Below, piece by piece: positions 18,924 through 28,856 of a stretch of 64,000 nt of DNA. The stretch is from positions 992,001 to 1,056,000 of the forward strand of contig CP141731.1 in the NCBI GenBank assembly GCA_035621235.1, given 5' to 3'. Under the pieces are notes generated by a model, which worked only from the letters and a program-made list of their open reading frames with translations, was not told the origin of the DNA and ran no database searches. A program made the position numbers and the translations under genes. The stretch comes from Actinomycetaceae bacterium MB13-C1-2 (GTDB taxonomy: Bacteria > Actinomycetota > Actinomycetes > Actinomycetales > Actinomycetaceae). Position 1 is the stretch's first letter; every line of letters begins with the position of its first letter.

Positions 18924-21900
18924 GTGTTCCGACGATCTAGCCTGTATCGAGGGTTCACCGCAATCGGGCTGTTTGTTCTTTGCATCGGCATTGTTGCCGG
19001 TCAGTTACTAGAGTCTTACCGCACGGCCGTGGACCAGGCCGTCGGTACTGAAAGCCAAAAGATCGTGACTGAGCAGTCGGCAGATGGGGAAGACATCTGG
19101 ACGTACCAAGCGTCGCTGACTACTGCAGAAGAGACATTTGAGGCGCTTAAGGATCTCTCACAGAGGGAATCTGAAGAATCATTTGTGTTGTTGAAGAACG
19201 AAGCAGAGGCGCTACCGATAGCACCCGAAGCCAAGGTAACAATGTTTGGGGTGCGTAGTTACGCGCCGGTCTATAGCTCAAGTATGGGATCGCAGGGCGA
19301 TGTCACATCAATTGTCGAGATAGCCGACGCCTTCTCTGAGAAGGGTCTGAGGGTCAACCCATCAATGCAGGAAGCCTACGAGAACTTCTTTGCTGACAAA
19401 GAGTGGGGGGGTACTGGAACTACTAAGTCTTCCCCTTCCTGAATACACCGAGATTACGTCTTACAGTGACCCTCATGAGATCTCGCTTAACGAACTAGAG
19501 GCGCTGAATCCCGATTATCGTTCAGAGTGGGCCGAGTACGACGACGCAGCAATCGTTGTTGTTGGTAGGCCAGGTGGCGAGAACGGCTATGGTTACCTTC
19601 CCGGCGAAGAAGGGTTGGCTGAGGGTGTTGAAACCCAGACAGGTAACATCCTCTCCCTAAGCGCAGAGGAAAAGGAGTTGGTCGAGGAAGCAAAAGCCAA
19701 CTTTGACAAAGTCATCGTTTTGATTAATGCCGTGAATCCGATGGAAATCTCCGATCTGGCGGATGATCCAGAGATAGATTCGATTATGTGGATCGGGTTC
19801 CCGGGCGCATACGGCTTCCTCAGCCTGGTCGATGTCCTGACCGGCGACGTGGCTCCGTCTGGTCACCTGGGCGACGTATTGGTCAAGAACTCGGCTGCCG
19901 CACCCGCAATCGCCAACATAGGAGACATTCCTTGGACCAATGCTGCGGATTTCCCTGAGGACGCGATGGTCAACTCCTATCTGATTGAGGCTGAGGGAAT
20001 CTACACGGGTTACCGCTACTATGAGACGCGCTACGCAGATCACGTTATGGGTAACGGCGGTGAGCAGGCTTCCGCAGGCACCTACGCTAACGTCGACGGA
20101 ACGTTAGCGACAGTGCCGGGGACTTGGGACTACGAAAACGAGGTGGTGTACCCACTTGGGTATGGCCTCAGCTACACAACATTCGAACAAACTCTGGATT
20201 CCGCAGAAGTGAAGGGTGACAAGAAGACCGCATCCGTTGCCGTAACCGTAAAGAACACGGGAGCGGTCGCGGGCAAAGCTTCGGTCCAGGTCTACGCTCA
20301 AGTGCCATACACCGATTACGACAAGCAGCACGGAGTCGAAAAGTCGGCGATTCAACTGATGGACTTTGAGAAGTCGAAGTTGCTAGAACCCGGCGAGTCC
20401 CAAACGATCACAATGGAGCTCGACCTATCCCTGCTTGCAAGCTTTGACGCCTTTGGCGCAGGTACCTACATTCTTGATCCTGGCGAATACTATCTGTCGG
20501 TGGCCGAGGATTCCCATGCCGCTTTGAACAACATTCTTGCAGCGCAGGACAAGCAGACCAGTGACGGGATGAATGACGTCGGAGACTCGGCCAACGTGTA
20601 CCAGTGGACCTGGGACGGTGAGATCGACTCGGAAACGTTCGCGGTCAGTGCCAATGGAACAGAGATCGTTCCAGTTCTGAGTGATGGGGACTATGCCACC
20701 GACTACAACGCGTTCGAGCCGGGAACGGTCACTTACCTTACTCGTTCCGATTGGGACGGAACTTTCCCAACGACGTACGCGGGGATAGCTGCCAACGAAC
20801 AGCTTTCTAGACTGTTGCGGAACGACCTTACTCCGCTCTCGACCGATGACGATGTTAGCGAGTTAGTCTGGGGCGACACCGCGAGTGATCTGACTCTGGC
20901 CGACATGAAGGGGGCAGACTACGACGATCCGCGCTGGGGTGAGCTGATCGATAAGGTGACGATTGATGAGTACCTGAATTTCGCAGCCAATGCATTCCAT
21001 AACATCGAAGCGATCCCTTCAGCTGGATTGGTCCAGATGGGAGCGGATGATGGGCCCAACGGACATATGGGCATGATCGGAGACGGTCAGTATCAGGGCG
21101 TTCCGTTTGCTGACGGGGCCGACTACTCAACATATGGCGTGGCTGTCACACCCGCGCCGGTGAACCTTGCCTACACATGGAACAAAGAGCTGGCATTCGA
21201 ACACGGAGAGATAGTCCTTGGTGAGGCAGCATTGTCGGCCGGCAAGGTCATTATGATTGGCCCTGCGCTGAATTTACAGCGCCATGCCTACAATTCCAGA
21301 GCAGTTGAGTACTACTCGGAAGACCCGATTCTCTCTGGTTACATCGCGTCTGCAGTGACACAGGGCGCGGAGTCTATGGGCACCATAGTTAACGTCAAGC
21401 ACTTAGCGTTCAACGACCAGGAGATTAACCGTTCTGGTATTGCGGTGTTCCTTTCTGAGCAAGCGGCACGTGAACTAGAGCTTCGAAACTTCCAGCAGAC
21501 ATTCGAAGCCGGAGGTATTCCCGCGTCTTTTGTTGATGACCAGGAGAAGGCTGACCTGTACCAAAAGGGCGCCTCGGGCGTGATGACTTCGTTCAACCGT
21601 ATTGGTGCGGTAGCGCCCAGCGCCAATGCTGGGGTCATGGTCAATATCCTTCGTGACGAATGGGGCTTCAACGGCTACAACGTCACGGACTTCACCAACG
21701 TATCGCTAAAGGCGGCTCCAAAGGAATCAGTCATTGCTGGTACGACTGCCTTCTGCGGTTTCGGGGTTGATGACAGCATTACTTACTGGAACCAAGCAGC
21801 GTTGATTAATGACCAACAGATCGGGTTGGCGATCAAGGATAACCTGCATGACCTGTTCTATGTGATCGCGAATTCCGCCGGCATGAACGGTGTCAACTCA

Positions 21901-22047
21901 ACGACTCATGCCGTTGACCAAATGACGTGGTGGAGGGTCACCTACATTGCGATCATCAGCATTGGAGGGCTTCTGGTAGCTCTGGGAGTAGGCGGCTACG
22001 CGGGCGCCGAGGTCAGGGATTCAAAGTCGCGCAGGAAGGACAAATAG
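18924..22047 (+). pseudogene. Membrane-anchored GH3 glycosidase, permuted domains, split by a frameshift in a G7 tract
   Basis: Reading starts at GTG 18924 and stops at 19442, while the rest continues in another frame to 22047. Removing one G from the run at 19405-19411 restores one frame of about 1040 residues. The joined protein has an N-terminal membrane helix (GFTAIGLFVLCIGIVAGQLL), then the GH3 C-type domain (FDKVIVLINAVNPME; APSGHLGDVL), an Fn3-like domain (YPLGYGLSYTTFE), then the (beta/alpha)8 GH3 N-type domain with nucleophile Asp at 21688-21690 (NVTDFTN), and a C-terminal helix before RRKDK. This domain order is reversed from most GH3 enzymes. It could be a pseudogene, a phase-variable gene, a recoding site or a sequencing error. 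The paralogue at 33456 is intact with the same layout. Confidence 0.85.
19405..19411 (+). repeat. Homopolymeric G7 tract at the GH3 frameshift
   Basis: The run of seven G is the point where the two reading frames of the GH3 gene separate. Six G (or nine) would give one continuous frame. Such tracts are prone to slipped-strand mispairing. Confidence 0.9.
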
Positions 22048-22049
22048 AG

Positions 22050-22514
22050 ATGAAAACGCGAAATGTTGGTCGTCTGGTAGCAGAGGTAGTAGCAATCGTC
22101 GGCGCTGTAGTGCTTTTGGTCCTGTACCTAGTTACTTCTACTACTGGCTATCTGGCTGGTGCTGCCACTAGCGCATGGCCGTGGATTTTGGCAGTCCTCG
22201 CGATTATCTTGCTCGGAACCGACGTGTTGATCGGGGCGCGATTGCCGGGGTTAGTTCGCGATCTGTTGGTCATGGGATCGCTCGGTTCGTTGTTGATCGC
22301 GTTTGCCCAGGTTGTTCTTGCACGGGCTTCTTTGGTCGCCGATGTTGTTTTCAATCCAGTCAACACTCCCGAGGCTGAGAAGGTCGCGATGAATCTTTCA
22401 ATCATGGCGATACTCGGATGCCTAATCGCGGTCATTGCATTGATAGTTGCTGCGTTCATGTCAAGGAACCGAATCAGTGCTACGCGCGTTGTCGAGGGTG
22501 GCGCTGTCGCATAG
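22050..22514 (+). CDS. Small four-helix membrane protein between GH3 and GH2
   Basis: The 154-residue protein starts 2 bases after the GH3 stop; an upstream frame from 21927 was rejected because it overlaps the GH3 coding sequence. It has four predicted membrane helices (about residues 10-32, 44-62, 70-90, 115-137) and a short loop with VVFNPVNTPEAEK. No family was recognised. The tight spacing shows that it is made with the membrane GH3, and a structural or transport role beside that enzyme is plausible (inference). Confidence 0.8.
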   Translation: MKTRNVGRLVAEVVAIVGAVVLLVLYLVTSTTGYLAGAATSAWPWILAVLAIILLGTDVLIGARLPGLVRDLLVMGSLGSLLIAFAQVVLARASLVADVVFNPVNTPEAEKVAMNLSIMAILGCLIAVIALIVAAFMSRNRISATRVVEGGAVA

Positions 22515-22525
22515 TTCGGTCCCGA

Positions 22526-22559
22526 TAGGGGGATGGATCTTCGTGGGTCCATCCCCCTA
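22526..22559 (+). terminator. Intra-operon hairpin, possible attenuator
   Basis: A 12-base-pair stem (TAGGGGGATGGA with its complement) with a 10-base loop follows the membrane protein stop by about 11 bases. No T-run follows, so it may weaken readthrough into the GH2 gene or protect upstream mRNA rather than terminate. Confidence 0.45.
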
Positions 22560-22602
22560 GGCGCTACCTAACTAGATCAACTGGGACACAGGGAGTACAC
22601 AG

Positions 22603-25107
22603 ATGCGAGTCATGAGTTTCAACGATGGATGGAAGTGGCGGCACGTTGGACAAACAGACGTGGCCGATCCCAGAACTTCGATTCGGAAGAGCGCGCAGTA
22701 TGGGAAGGAGTTTCAGGAGGTAGAACTTCCTCACGATGCCATGATTGGTGAGCCAAGAACGCCGGACGCGCCGAGCGCTGGAACTTCAGGATGGTTTGAA
22801 GGGGCAGACTACGAATATGTAAAAGACTTCTCTCTGGACGGGGCGGATGAGGGGAAGACTCTCGTATTGGAGTTTGAGGGTGTTTACCGCGACGCAGAAG
22901 TCTGGGTCAACGACACGAAAATGACGACGCTTCCATACGGATACACAGGATTCTTCGTTGATGTTACCGACGTTGTTTCCACCAGTGAGGTGAATGAGGT
23001 TCGCGTCATCGCGCACAATTCTGATCAGCCAAACAGTCGCTGGTACTCAGGCGCGGGGATCTATCGGCCCGTAAACCTTTGGGTCGGAGGAAAACACCAC
23101 ATATATCCCGACCAGGTTCACATCGCCACAGAGTCGATTGACCCTCCGATCGTGGCGATAACCGCCCGAAGCACCCCCGGTGGCAGGTTGACGGCGATCG
23201 TCGAGGCGGAGACCGAGTCGGGCACTCGAACTTTCACGACCAGTGCTGACGTGACCTCGGACAGAACCACCTTGCGTCTAACGCTTCCAGGAGCGAAGTT
23301 GTGGAGTCCCGAGACGCCGGTTATTCACCAGTGTTCTCTCCGACTGGTCTCGGCCAATGATGAGGATCGGGCTGACGACGAAGCCTTCGTCAGCTTTGGG
23401 ATTCGCACCGTTGCCTTGAGTGATAAAGGGTTTCTGTTGAACGGCAGGCGGGTCATTTTGCAGGGTGCCTGCATACATCACGACAACGGACTGTTGGGAG
23501 CGTGCGCCTACCCCGATGCTGAAGAACGTAAGGTCCGTTTGATGCAAGAAAACGGATACAACGCTATTCGCAGTGCCCACAATCCCTGTTCTAAGGCGAT
23601 GCTCGATGCTTGTGACCGGTTGGGAATGTTGGTGCTGGATGAATACGCCGACCAGTGGTACATCCACAAGACAAAGTACGACTATGCGAACCGACTGGAG
23701 GACTACTGGCGGGCAGACCTCGAAGCCATGGTCAACAAAGATTTCAATCACCCTAGCGTGATCATGTACTCACTTGGCAACGAGGTCGCGGAAACTGCGC
23801 AGAAGCGAGGTGTCGCTCTTACCCGAAACATGACTCGGTACCTCCATTCCCTGGACCAGACCCGGCCCGTCACTTGCGGAATCAATATCTTCTTCAACTT
23901 CTTGAGCTTCATGGGACTTGGCGTATATAGCGACAAGAAGGCAGAGCGGGAGGGTGATACTCGACGGCCGAAGAACGATGGCGTTTTCGAAAAACTGACG
24001 GCGGTGGGGAGCGAGTTCTACAACAACCTAGCGGGAATTGCTGGGGCTGACTTTATGAAGGCCGGAGCAACGTTGCCGCCATGCGACGTACTGACCCGCG
24101 ACGCTTTCGCCGAACTTGACGTGGCCGGCTACAACTATGGAATCCGCCGCTATCAGCGCGACCTGAAAAAGTATCCTCATCGATTCATCCTTGGAACTGA
24201 GACCTTCTGCGGTGACGCGTACAGGTTTAGGGAAGAAGCCAAACGATCACCTCGTCTGATCGGCGACTTCGTTTGGGCGGGAATAGATCACCTGGGCGAG
24301 GTGGGCGTCGGTGCTTGGGAGTACCGCGACTACGCTCCAAAAGACACCGGATTCGGCTGGCTTACCTCCGCTCAGGGACGACTTGACTTGACGGGCAAGC
24401 CACTGGGTGAGGCGCTTTACACGCGGGTTGCGTTGGAGCTTGATCCGGGGCCGTACATTGCTGTCCGCCCGGTAAACCACACGGGCGAACGTCACACCCC
24501 TTCTGCATGGCGAATGTCGAACGCTCGACCCACGTGGTCTTGGAACGGTTGCGAGGGGAAGAAGGCTGAGATTGAGGTGTATGCGCGCGCGGCATCGGTG
24601 GCTCTGACGCTGAACGGCAAGACTATCGGCCGTAAAGTGATCCCGAAGAACGATTGCAAAGTGACTTTCACGTGTGATTGGCAACCGGGGACCCTGAGCG
24701 CAATCGCCCTTGACGAGCGGGGAAGAACAATTGGTAAGTGCTCGTTGACCAGTGCCTCAGATACCGTGGAACTTCGAGCAGAACCAGAGGAAGAGATCGC
24801 ATATTCAGGTGGTCTTTGCTACGTGAGATTGCGCTACACCGATGAGAAAGGGGAGGGTAAACCCCTCGAAGATGGACACCTCAAGGTAGCAGTTGAGGGC
24901 GCTGAACTAGTCGGACTAGGGAATGCATCGCCGTTCAACCTCGGGAGTTTTCTCAGCGACAGTACCGCAACCTATTTTGGGGAGGCGATGGCAGTACTAA
25001 GGGTTCCAAGCCCCGCGGGGGAAAAGATCACGGTTTCGGTCTCAGATAACCTGCGTAGCGCAGAAGTGTCGCTTCCTGTTTCCTCGCAGAAAAAAGCAGA
25101 GCGATGA
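22603..25107 (+). CDS. Glycoside hydrolase family 2 (beta-galactosidase/glucuronidase type)
   Basis: The 834-residue enzyme lacks a signal peptide and should be cytoplasmic. It has the jelly-roll sugar-binding domain (residues about 1-170, with SRWYSGAGIYRPVNLWV), an immunoglobulin-like domain, and the TIM barrel with acid/base Glu at about residue 394 (YSLGNEVAE) and nucleophile Glu at about residue 533 (ILGTETF). C-terminal beta domains follow (residues about 620-825). The exact sugar cannot be told; galactose, glucuronic acid and mannose are all used by GH2 members. It follows the membrane GH3 and four-helix genes and overlaps the GtrA-like gene (ATGATGA). Confidence 0.95.
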   Translation: MRVMSFNDGWKWRHVGQTDVADPRTSIRKSAQYGKEFQEVELPHDAMIGEPRTPDAPSAGTSGWFEGADYEYVKDFSLDGADEGKTLVLEFEGVYRDAEVWVNDTKMTTLPYGYTGFFVDVTDVVSTSEVNEVRVIAHNSDQPNSRWYSGAGIYRPVNLWVGGKHHIYPDQVHIATESIDPPIVAITARSTPGGRLTAIVEAETESGTRTFTTSADVTSDRTTLRLTLPGAKLWSPETPVIHQCSLRLVSANDEDRADDEAFVSFGIRTVALSDKGFLLNGRRVILQGACIHHDNGLLGACAYPDAEERKVRLMQENGYNAIRSAHNPCSKAMLDACDRLGMLVLDEYADQWYIHKTKYDYANRLEDYWRADLEAMVNKDFNHPSVIMYSLGNEVAETAQKRGVALTRNMTRYLHSLDQTRPVTCGINIFFNFLSFMGLGVYSDKKAEREGDTRRPKNDGVFEKLTAVGSEFYNNLAGIAGADFMKAGATLPPCDVLTRDAFAELDVAGYNYGIRRYQRDLKKYPHRFILGTETFCGDAYRFREEAKRSPRLIGDFVWAGIDHLGEVGVGAWEYRDYAPKDTGFGWLTSAQGRLDLTGKPLGEALYTRVALELDPGPYIAVRPVNHTGERHTPSAWRMSNARPTWSWNGCEGKKAEIEVYARAASVALTLNGKTIGRKVIPKNDCKVTFTCDWQPGTLSAIALDERGRTIGKCSLTSASDTVELRAEPEEEIAYSGGLCYVRLRYTDEKGEGKPLEDGHLKVAVEGAELVGLGNASPFNLGSFLSDSTATYFGEAMAVLRVPSPAGEKITVSVSDNLRSAEVSLPVSSQKKAER

Positions 25108-25748
25108 TGAAAGCAGAGCTACGACAACGCTTTTCTGGCTGGTGGCAAAGGTTTGCTGTAAAGCACAAGCTTATCGCTCAGTTCATTTTGTTCTACGCAT
25201 TTTCGATGCTGGTCACCTTGCTTCAGTACCTAATGCTGACCTTCTTACCGGGAGTTTTCTATGCTGCTACAGACTGGTGTGAGATCCCCGCACAGTTTGG
25301 ACATCTGAAGATCGGCCCCGTTGACACATATGTATTCGACTATCCGGTTAACGGGACGGCCACAGGCGGTATGGGATACCTGGCGGCAATGGTAATAACG
25401 CTTTTTGTTGCCCAGTGCGTGAATTTTCCGATGCAGCGCAACATTACATTCAAGTCCAACGGAAATATCTGGTACCAAGCGATGTGGTACGCGATTGCGT
25501 TCGTCCTCATCACCGTCGTGTGCTCGTTCTTAATGGGCCTGTACGTCCCCTATCTGGAGAGGGTTGCTCCTCCCGCCGTCTACAACATCCTGATTACGGT
25601 AGTGAATGGAGGCGTACAGATGGTCATATACTTCCCGATCTATAAGTTGATCTTCCCGGAGGGCAAACCTCCGCAGTCTGGAAATGCTTCGACCAACAAG
25701 TCCGGTAGCAACGATAGAGTGGAAACTGTCGAGACAGTCGCATATTGA
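25104..25748 (+). CDS. GtrA-like membrane protein, enlarged loop
   Basis: The 214-residue protein has four membrane helices and the GtrA signature MQRNITFKSNGN after helix 2. Standard GtrA proteins (about 120-150 residues) are thought to flip polyprenyl-phosphate sugars. This one has an insertion of about 45 residues between helices 1 and 2 (CEIPAQFGHLKIGPVDTYVF and on) and a hydrophilic tail. Its start overlaps the GH2 stop. A paralogue with the same insertion lies at 38941, again just after a cytoplasmic glycosidase, so the pairing is not chance. A glycoside-handling role is inferred. Confidence 0.85.
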   Translation: MMKAELRQRFSGWWQRFAVKHKLIAQFILFYAFSMLVTLLQYLMLTFLPGVFYAATDWCEIPAQFGHLKIGPVDTYVFDYPVNGTATGGMGYLAAMVITLFVAQCVNFPMQRNITFKSNGNIWYQAMWYAIAFVLITVVCSFLMGLYVPYLERVAPPAVYNILITVVNGGVQMVIYFPIYKLIFPEGKPPQSGNASTNKSGSNDRVETVETVAY

Positions 25749-25764
25749 GGAGCGAAGTGGGCCA

Positions 25765-26475
25765 GTGTTAAGGGTCGCCATTGTTGAGGATGACTCCGAC
25801 TCCGCCGCACTGTTGGTCAGGTGCCTGGAGCGTTCCCTTGGTGAACGCGAGATCCAGTTCGAGTGCACCATCTTCTCTGAGGCCACGTCATTTCTAACAA
25901 GCTACAAACCCGTGTTCGACCTTGTGTTCATGGACATAGAACTCCCGATACTCAGTGGAATGGAGGCGGCGCGCAGACTGAGACGGCTGGACTCAAAAGT
26001 ATTGCTAATTTTCGTGACAAGTATGTCGCACTTTGCGGAGCAAGGTTATGAAGTCGACGCTTTCGATTTTATTAGCAAACCATACAGATTCGCAGATTTC
26101 GACCGAAAGCTGGGTCGGGCCCTAAAAGCACGCAATAGAGAGCTGGACTCCATGCTCGTCTCCCAGAGAGGAACTCAAACACGGCTATTACTGAGGGACA
26201 TCAGTTGCATCGAGGCCAGAGGACACTCACTACGAATCCACGTGGACGGTCAGATTCTGGATGCGAGCGGGAGCCTACGTGAGATGCAGGAGGCCCTGCA
26301 GGGCAAAGGGTTTCTTAGGGCAAACAAGTCCTTCATAGTCAATGGTCGATTCGTCAAAGTGGTCAGGGACAACCGCGTTACGTTGAGTGATGGTAACGAG
26401 CTGACCATCGGTCGCCCGTATCGCAAACCGTTTTTGGACGGTCTAGCAATGCACATAAGTGAGGGAGAACGCTAA
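25765..26475 (+). CDS. LytTR-family response regulator (AgrA-like), second system
   Basis: The 236-residue protein starts at GTG 25765, about 12 bases after GAGGAG; the longer frame from 25684 overlaps the GtrA-like gene. The receiver domain has VEDD, phosphoacceptor Asp at about residue 57 (VFMDIELP) and Lys in FISKPYRF. The LytTR domain includes CIEARGHSLRIHV and FLRANKSFIVNGRFV. It is related to but clearly distinct from the regulator at 16637. Its stop overlaps the kinase start by one base. Confidence 0.94.
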   Translation: MLRVAIVEDDSDSAALLVRCLERSLGEREIQFECTIFSEATSFLTSYKPVFDLVFMDIELPILSGMEAARRLRRLDSKVLLIFVTSMSHFAEQGYEVDAFDFISKPYRFADFDRKLGRALKARNRELDSMLVSQRGTQTRLLLRDISCIEARGHSLRIHVDGQILDASGSLREMQEALQGKGFLRANKSFIVNGRFVKVVRDNRVTLSDGNELTIGRPYRKPFLDGLAMHISEGER

Positions 26476-27779
26476 TGGAGTTCGTGGTGGATTACTTCCG
26501 CACGAATGGGCTGGTGTTTGAACTATGGGTGGCAGTGTTGGCGTTCGTGTGGCAGGCACCCCGGCGTCCATCAAGCCGTTTGCGCATCGCCTTCTGTGTG
26601 CTAGTGACCGTGGCCGGTTGGGCGGTGTGGACGCTTGTCTTGCCCGACAACGCGTGGACCTCAATGATTGGATTCGTTGTCCTTTTGACCGGATTCCTGT
26701 GGGTGGTTCGCTTCTGCTGGCAATACAGTCTGCGGTCGGCAGTCTTCTACGTGGTGGCTGCGGCTGTTCTGCAGCACATGGCTTTTCGAGGCGCGCATGC
26801 TGTCGCTGTGTTTTCTGAGGCATTCCTTTCCGCCAGCTCCCAGACATCAGACTTTATCTATGTTGTTGTGCTCGTGCCCCTTTGCGTTGTGGGCTACTAC
26901 CTGTTTGCAAAGCCGTTATCGAGCCGTCCGGTCGGCCGTATAGGGAGCGTGTCCGTTGCCCTGCTAGTGGCCGGAATGCTCATTTTCGTCAATCTGTTCA
27001 CCCGTCTATTTGCGGAGGCCGGAGGTGAGAAACTGCCTCAGATAAACCTGATCTATTCACTGTTTGATTTCACGACGAGCATTTTCATGCTTGCACTAAT
27101 GACCCAGATAGTGTGGCGCCAGGGAGCAGAAAATGAGGCACAGGTCTTGCAGCGGCTGCTGCATCAGCAGAAGGCACAACTAGAGACTTCTAGGGAGAAC
27201 AACGAGCTAATTAGCATCAAGACCCACGACCTCAAGAAGCAGATCGGGTTGCTGGAAGATCGGATCTCACGCCGAGAAGTTGAGGAACTCAGGACTATGG
27301 TGGCCTCTTACGAGTCGACTGTCGCCACGGGGAACGAGACAGTTGATATCCTTCTGGCCGAGAAACTGGTTACCTGCAATGAAAGGGACATCCGGTTTGA
27401 CCGAATGGTCGATGGCGAGAGTCTGGACTTTATGTCAGCCGCAGACACATATGCACTCCTGGGTAATGCCATAGACAACGCAATAGAAGCGGTTTCGCAA
27501 CTCGACCACGATAGTCGCTATGTCGATATGAGGATAAAACGAGCGCAGGGGTTCGTACTTGTCGAGCTCGTAAATCCATTTGAGGGCCCCAGGAAGTTCG
27601 TTGAAGGGCTTCCACAGTCGACGAAAGGTGATCGCCGATATCATGGTTTCGGCATGCGTTCGATTCGAATGGTCGCAGAGAAGTACAAGGGGCACATGTC
27701 AGCCGAGGTTGAGGACGAACTATTTGTCCTCAGGGTGCTTGTTCCTGAGCCTCCGGAATCCTGGCGGAGTTCTGACTAG
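26475..27779 (+). CDS. GHKL sensor histidine kinase (AgrC-like), second system
   Basis: The 434-residue kinase has six predicted helices in the first ~220 residues, then a coiled segment, the phosphorylated His at about residue 251 (IKTHDLKKQ), the N box LLGNAIDNAIEAV and G box YHGFGMRSIRMVAEKYKG. It is the partner of the LytTR regulator directly upstream. Its stop codon overlaps the stop of the convergent GT2 gene, so transcription of the two genes collides unless termination lies inside coding sequence. Confidence 0.93.
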   Translation: MEFVVDYFRTNGLVFELWVAVLAFVWQAPRRPSSRLRIAFCVLVTVAGWAVWTLVLPDNAWTSMIGFVVLLTGFLWVVRFCWQYSLRSAVFYVVAAAVLQHMAFRGAHAVAVFSEAFLSASSQTSDFIYVVVLVPLCVVGYYLFAKPLSSRPVGRIGSVSVALLVAGMLIFVNLFTRLFAEAGGEKLPQINLIYSLFDFTTSIFMLALMTQIVWRQGAENEAQVLQRLLHQQKAQLETSRENNELISIKTHDLKKQIGLLEDRISRREVEELRTMVASYESTVATGNETVDILLAEKLVTCNERDIRFDRMVDGESLDFMSAADTYALLGNAIDNAIEAVSQLDHDSRYVDMRIKRAQGFVLVELVNPFEGPRKFVEGLPQSTKGDRRYHGFGMRSIRMVAEKYKGHMSAEVEDELFVLRVLVPEPPESWRSSD

Positions 27780-28789
27780 TTGAAGCCCATTACGGCCCGT
27801 GCGATCCGGTACCCTACACGGGTTGGACGGATGGGCGCGTGGGATACGTGTCCCAGAATCAACATGCGTAGCTTCTGGGCGAGCTTAGGGTCCCGGTACG
27901 CCATTCGCGCCCACATGGCCTTTCCCTTTTCCTGCAGTTCAGGATCATCATCGAGCTTGCACAGAACGGATGTAACTAGGGAGAGAACTGACAGGTAATG
28001 GAGCATGTATCGCATTAGGTTCGGCTGTAGGTAACAATCACGAAGGTCGGACGAATAGACGTCGAACATCCGTTCATTTATGACGATTTGTTGGTCGATA
28101 CGTCTGAGCATGACACGCTCATTTACTGATTGGTCCTCACGTCCTGTCCAGTATCGATAGAGGTCGACGTTAAGGTAGTAAAGGACCTTGACGGAGGGTA
28201 GCGGAACGAAGGCGTAGAGGTTATCAACGTAAAACGAGTGCTCCGGCAGCTTTAGTCCCGACTGTCGCAGTATCGCTGTTCGATACACCATAGAATGCAT
28301 GACCATGTACTGCCAGGGGTTGAATGTCTTCAGGCGCTCCCAGCCGAATAGCTCTCCATCGGGCATCTTCCCGATGTAGCGCACCGCCTTCTTGTGGCGC
28401 TTTCCCTGTTTTTCATAGACGAAGTTCGACACGATCAGATCTGCCTGATCGCCGCTATCTTCCCATTTCTGGAGTAACGCGATTAGCTCCGCGTATGCCT
28501 GTGGGTCGAGCCAGTCATCGGCATCGATAACTTTGAGGTACTTTCCGCTTGCCTGCTCGATGCCCACGTTGACGGCTGAGCCGTGACCGCCGTTGGCCTT
28601 GTGTACGACACGAACCAAGTCAGGGAACTGTTTGGCGTATCGATCGGCAAGATGACCTGTTTGATCAGTTGATCCGTCATCAACAATTATGATTTCGACA
28701 GATTCTCCACCGGTCAGAAGCGAGTCGACTGCGCGCTTCATGTATGCCTCGGCGTTGAAACAGGGAACGACGGCTGTCAACAACGTCAT
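27776..28789 (-). CDS. Family 2 glycosyltransferase
   Basis: The 337-residue GT-A enzyme has the start LLTAVVPCFNAEAYMKRAV, the nucleotide-binding IIIVDDGSTDQTG and the DxD-type metal site in LKVIDADDWLDP. There is no C-terminal membrane helix, so it is not a typical polyprenyl-phosphate glycosyltransferase but a sugar-transferring enzyme for a surface glycan or glycolipid. ATG 28789 lies 5 bases after GGAG and was preferred to GTG 28795. It follows the small lipoprotein gene, separated by a perfect hairpin. Confidence 0.92.
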   Translation of the reverse strand: MTLLTAVVPCFNAEAYMKRAVDSLLTGGESVEIIIVDDGSTDQTGHLADRYAKQFPDLVRVVHKANGGHGSAVNVGIEQASGKYLKVIDADDWLDPQAYAELIALLQKWEDSGDQADLIVSNFVYEKQGKRHKKAVRYIGKMPDGELFGWERLKTFNPWQYMVMHSMVYRTAILRQSGLKLPEHSFYVDNLYAFVPLPSVKVLYYLNVDLYRYWTGREDQSVNERVMLRRIDQQIVINERMFDVYSSDLRDCYLQPNLMRYMLHYLSVLSLVTSVLCKLDDDPELQEKGKAMWARMAYRDPKLAQKLRMLILGHVSHAPIRPTRVGYRIARAVMGFN

Positions 28790-28806
28790 GTTCACTCCTA
28801 CATAAC

Positions 28807-28844
28807 GAATTGGCGGTGTCGGTCAGCACCGACACCGCCAATTC
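28807..28844. terminator. Perfect 17-bp hairpin between the lipoprotein and GT2 genes
   Basis: The sequence GAATTGGCGGTGTCGGT pairs exactly with its complement across a CAGC loop. It lies 12 bases after the lipoprotein stop and 17 bases before the GT2 start. There is no long T-run, so partial termination or mRNA protection is possible. Confidence 0.7.
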
Positions 28845-28856
28845 ACAGCGTGCTGA

